Source: Pseudomonadota bacterium (GTDB lineage Bacteria; Pseudomonadota; Alphaproteobacteria; Caulobacterales; Caulobacteraceae). From it: a DNA stretch of 64,000 nt. The notes below the pieces were generated by a model. It ran no database searches. It was given only the letters and a program-made list of their open reading frames with translations, and was not told where the DNA came from. Below are positions 62,270 to 64,000 of this stretch, one piece after another; position 1 is the first letter of the stretch, and every line of letters begins with the position of its first letter. The translations under genes and the position numbers were made by a program. The stretch is taken from contig JAFECT010000003.1 in the NCBI GenBank assembly GCA_018241995.1, positions 310,001 to 374,000 of the forward strand, read 5' to 3'.

Positions 62270-62773
62270 TCAGCCGAACTTCTGGCCCATCTGCGCCAGC
62301 CCGCTGTCGATCAGCGGGTCGGACTTCTTGCCGCCGACACGACCGGCCAGCACGGTCTCGGCGGCGCTCGCGGCCATCTCGACGGCGGCGGCCTTCACCT
62401 CGGCCATGGCCTGGGCCTCGGCCAGCGCGATCTTGCGCTTGGCCTGCTCGGCGCGGCGCTTGACCTGCTCGTCCAGCTTCACACGGGCGTCCGCGTTGAT
62501 CTGCTCGGCCTGGGCCTGGGCGTCGGCGAGGATCTGGGCGGACATGCGCTCGGCGTCCTCGCGCTCCTGCTTGATCGACGCCAGAAGCTTCTCGGCCTCC
62601 TGGCGCAGCTGCTCGGCTTCGGCCAGCTGGTCCTTGATCTTCTGGGCCTGGCCGTCCAGCGCGCGAGCGGCCATGGCGTGCACGCCGAACTTCAGCAGCA
62701 CGCCGACAAACACCACGAGGGCGACACCCTCCCAGAACTCGGCGCCCGACAGCAGGGCAGTGAAGGTTTCCAT
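62270..62773 (-). CDS. atpF: F0F1 ATP synthase subunit b
   Basis: This 167-residue subunit forms half of the peripheral stalk. An N-terminal membrane helix (EFWEGVALVVFVGVLLKFGV) is followed by a long charged helix for the stalk dimer (QKIKDQLAEAEQLRQEAEKLLASI...). The length and composition are normal. It follows the b' gene by 9 bp; the two make the b/b' heterodimer typical of alphaproteobacteria. It is the last gene of the F0 operon in this window. Confidence 0.95.
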   Translation of the reverse strand: METFTALLSGAEFWEGVALVVFVGVLLKFGVHAMAARALDGQAQKIKDQLAEAEQLRQEAEKLLASIKQEREDAERMSAQILADAQAQAEQINADARVKLDEQVKRRAEQAKRKIALAEAQAMAEVKAAAVEMAASAAETVLAGRVGGKKSDPLIDSGLAQMGQKFG

Positions 62774-62782
62774 CGTCCTGCC

Positions 62783-63325
62783 TTACGCGTTGCCGACCAG
62801 GGCGGCTTCGACCTCTTTGGCCGCGGGCGCCTCGCCGGTGAGCTTCTCGACGATCGAGGAGGCGGTGTCCGCCGCGATCGTGCGCACATTGGCCATGGCC
62901 TGGTCGCGGGCCGCCTTGATGGCGACATCCGCGGCGGCCAGGCTTTCGGCCAGCTTGGCGTCCTCGGCGGCCTGACGCGCGGCCAGTTCGGCGGCGGCCC
63001 GGGCCTTGGCCTCGGACGCCACCTTCTGGGCGCGAGCCCGTGCCTGGCGGGTCTCTTCGGCGGCGGCGGCGGCCTGGGCCTCCGCTTCCTCCTTGAGCTT
63101 GCGCGCAGAGCCGATATCGCCCGCGATCTTGTCCTCACGCTCGTTGATCGCGCCCCCGATCTTGGGGACGAACCAGCGGGACATCAGGAGCAGCACCACG
63201 CCGAAGATGATCAGGAACCAGATCATCTGACCCGGCCAGGTGGGCAGGTCGAACTGCGGCAGGCCGCCCGAGCCTTGCTCGGGCGGAGCCGTCGTCGCCG
63301 TGGTGTTTGCGGGCGAGGTCGCCAT
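62783..63325 (-). CDS. atpF': F0F1 ATP synthase subunit b'
   Basis: This 180-residue second b-type subunit has an N-terminal extension of about 25 residues rich in Thr/Ala/Pro, a membrane helix (MIWFLIIFGVVLLLMSRWFVP) and a long Ala/Glu-rich stalk helix (EEAEAQAAAAAEETRQARAR). The PQFDLPTWPGQMIWFLI block is characteristic of b'. It lies between atpE and atpF, as in other alphaproteobacteria. Confidence 0.94.
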   Translation of the reverse strand: MATSPANTTATTAPPEQGSGGLPQFDLPTWPGQMIWFLIIFGVVLLLMSRWFVPKIGGAINEREDKIAGDIGSARKLKEEAEAQAAAAAEETRQARARAQKVASEAKARAAAELAARQAAEDAKLAESLAAADVAIKAARDQAMANVRTIAADTASSIVEKLTGEAPAAKEVEAALVGNA

Positions 63326-63333
63326 GTTCAGAA

Positions 63334-63558
63334 TCAGACGAACAGGATGATGAAGGCCATCACGAGGGCGAAGATGCCCAGCGCTTCGGTCAGGGCCAGG
63401 CCCAGGAACAGCATCGGCTGGGCGCCCGGCGCCGCCGACGGGTTACGCAGGGCGCCTTGCAGGTAGCCCGAGAACAGCACGCCCAGGCCGACGCCGGCGC
63501 CGATCAAGCCCATGGTCGCAAGACCCGCGCCGATCATACGAGCAGAATGGAGATCCAT
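63334..63558 (-). CDS. atpE: F0F1 ATP synthase subunit c
   Basis: This 74-residue proteolipid forms the rotor ring. Two hydrophobic helices (MIGAGLATMGLIGAGVGLGVLF and PMLFLGLALTEALGIFALVMAFIILFV) are joined by the conserved polar loop GALRNPSA. The proton-carrying residue is Glu58 in ALTEALGIF. It lies between atpB and the b' gene. Confidence 0.97.
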   Translation of the reverse strand: MDLHSARMIGAGLATMGLIGAGVGLGVLFSGYLQGALRNPSAAPGAQPMLFLGLALTEALGIFALVMAFIILFV

Positions 63559-63603
63559 GTCGATAGTCCCTTTGGTGGATAGCTTAAGAGGTTGCCGAAG
63601 CCG

Positions 63604-64000
63604 TCAGTGACCGTGGCTGTCGAGGTTGACGACGTCGTTGAGGTAGACGCAGGCCAGGGCCGCGAACACGAAGGCCTGCAGGAAGGCCACGATGAACTCG
63701 AGCGCGGTCAGGGCCACGACCATGAAGAAGGACACGCCCGCGCCCAGCCAGCCGAGCGTGGCGATGCCGCCGCTCATGCCCAGGACCGCGAGCATCACCA
63801 CGAAGGTGGCGAAGATGTTCATGACGACGTGGCCGCCGATCATGTTGCCGAACAGACGCATCGACAGGGTCAGCGGGCGGACCATGAAGGAGATGATCTC
63901 GATCGGGACCAGGAAGATCAGCATCGGCCAGGGCACGCCGCCCGGCGCAAACAGCTTGAAGAACTTGAAGCCGTTCTTGACGAAGCCGATCACCACCACG
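63604..64000 (-). CDS. atpB: F0F1 ATP synthase subunit a (partial)
   Basis: The N-terminal part lies beyond the window end; about 131 C-terminal residues remain. They include the essential Arg region LTLSMRLFGNMIGGHVVM and the last helices (VALTALEFIVAFLQAFVFAALACVYLNDVVNL), with the Glu and Gln that help proton transfer. The C-terminus NLDSHGH is family-like. It is upstream of atpE in the same operon. Confidence 0.96.
   Translation of the reverse strand, partial: VVVIGFVKNGFKFFKLFAPGGVPWPMLIFLVPIEIISFMVRPLTLSMRLFGNMIGGHVVMNIFATFVVMLAVLGMSGGIATLGWLGAGVSFFMVVALTALEFIVAFLQAFVFAALACVYLNDVVNLDSHGH

Overview
The window is a GC-rich, tightly packed chromosomal segment of an alphaproteobacterium, most likely a member of the Caulobacteraceae (Caulobacter/Phenylobacterium type). 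This rests on the F0 ATP synthase order a-c-b'-b, the split glycine dehydrogenase (gcvPA/gcvPB) behind a tandem glycine riboswitch, a TIGR02301 protein, a large TonB-dependent receptor, a class I PHA synthase with other polyhydroxybutyrate genes, and many secreted proteins. The genus is not proven. I saw no tRNA, rRNA, CRISPR array, transposase or prophage. Most of the window is ordinary core and metabolic DNA.

Layout. 0-8 kb: secreted and conserved unknowns, a group III truncated hemoglobin, an ALDH7-type aldehyde dehydrogenase, a hybrid sensor kinase, a TauE/SafE transporter and a WYL regulator. 8-16 kb: PHA synthase with a 70-residue leader gene, a LysR regulator, a DUF1697 protein, an acyl-CoA ligase, then a redox-type cluster (DUF2218 protein, DODA-like extradiol dioxygenase, LysR, divergent DoxX) with a perfect palindrome between the LysR and DoxX genes. 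16-25 kb: DUF3617 protein, acyl-CoA thioesterase, two tandem TPR-sulfotransferases, a frameshifted PHB-depolymerase-like lipoprotein gene, a MetX-like secreted hydrolase, an FMN reductase, and a divergent sensorless kinase and response regulator. 25-37 kb: TonB receptor with a clear terminator, oligopeptidase B, an SDR-GMC oxidoreductase pair, DUF2252 protein and an acyl-CoA dehydrogenase. 37-49 kb: a YceI-cytochrome b561-YceI-tsaC run, patatin-like lipase, 3-hydroxybutyrate dehydrogenase, yaaA, a D-2-hydroxyacid dehydrogenase-like flavoprotein, Nudix hydrolase, a TIGR02301 protein, the QmcA/NfeD pair and rnhA. 49-57 kb: ispH, argS, a GNAT, a NYN-domain protein, a GxxExxY gene enclosed by 40-bp inverted repeats, and a hybrid kinase. 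57-64 kb: the glycine cleavage operon and the F0 genes atpF, atpF', atpE and atpB (atpB is cut by the window end).

How the genes work together. The PHA synthase, 3-hydroxybutyrate dehydrogenase and depolymerase-like gene belong to one storage-polymer economy, although they are scattered and the depolymerase-like gene is broken. The acyl-CoA dehydrogenase, ligase and thioesterase suggest fatty-acid turnover. gcvT-H-PA-PB form one glycine-inducible operon.

The most unusual structure is the 458-bp unit at 54398-54855. A PD-(D/E)XK-like GxxExxY gene is bounded, flush with its start and stop codons, by 40-bp inverted repeats made of 9-bp units (38 of 40 positions match). Other points of note are two genes whose best start is a CTG inside a CTGA stop/start overlap, a 165-bp inverted-repeat element between ispH and rnhA, and a shared hairpin-type repeat directly after two stop codons.
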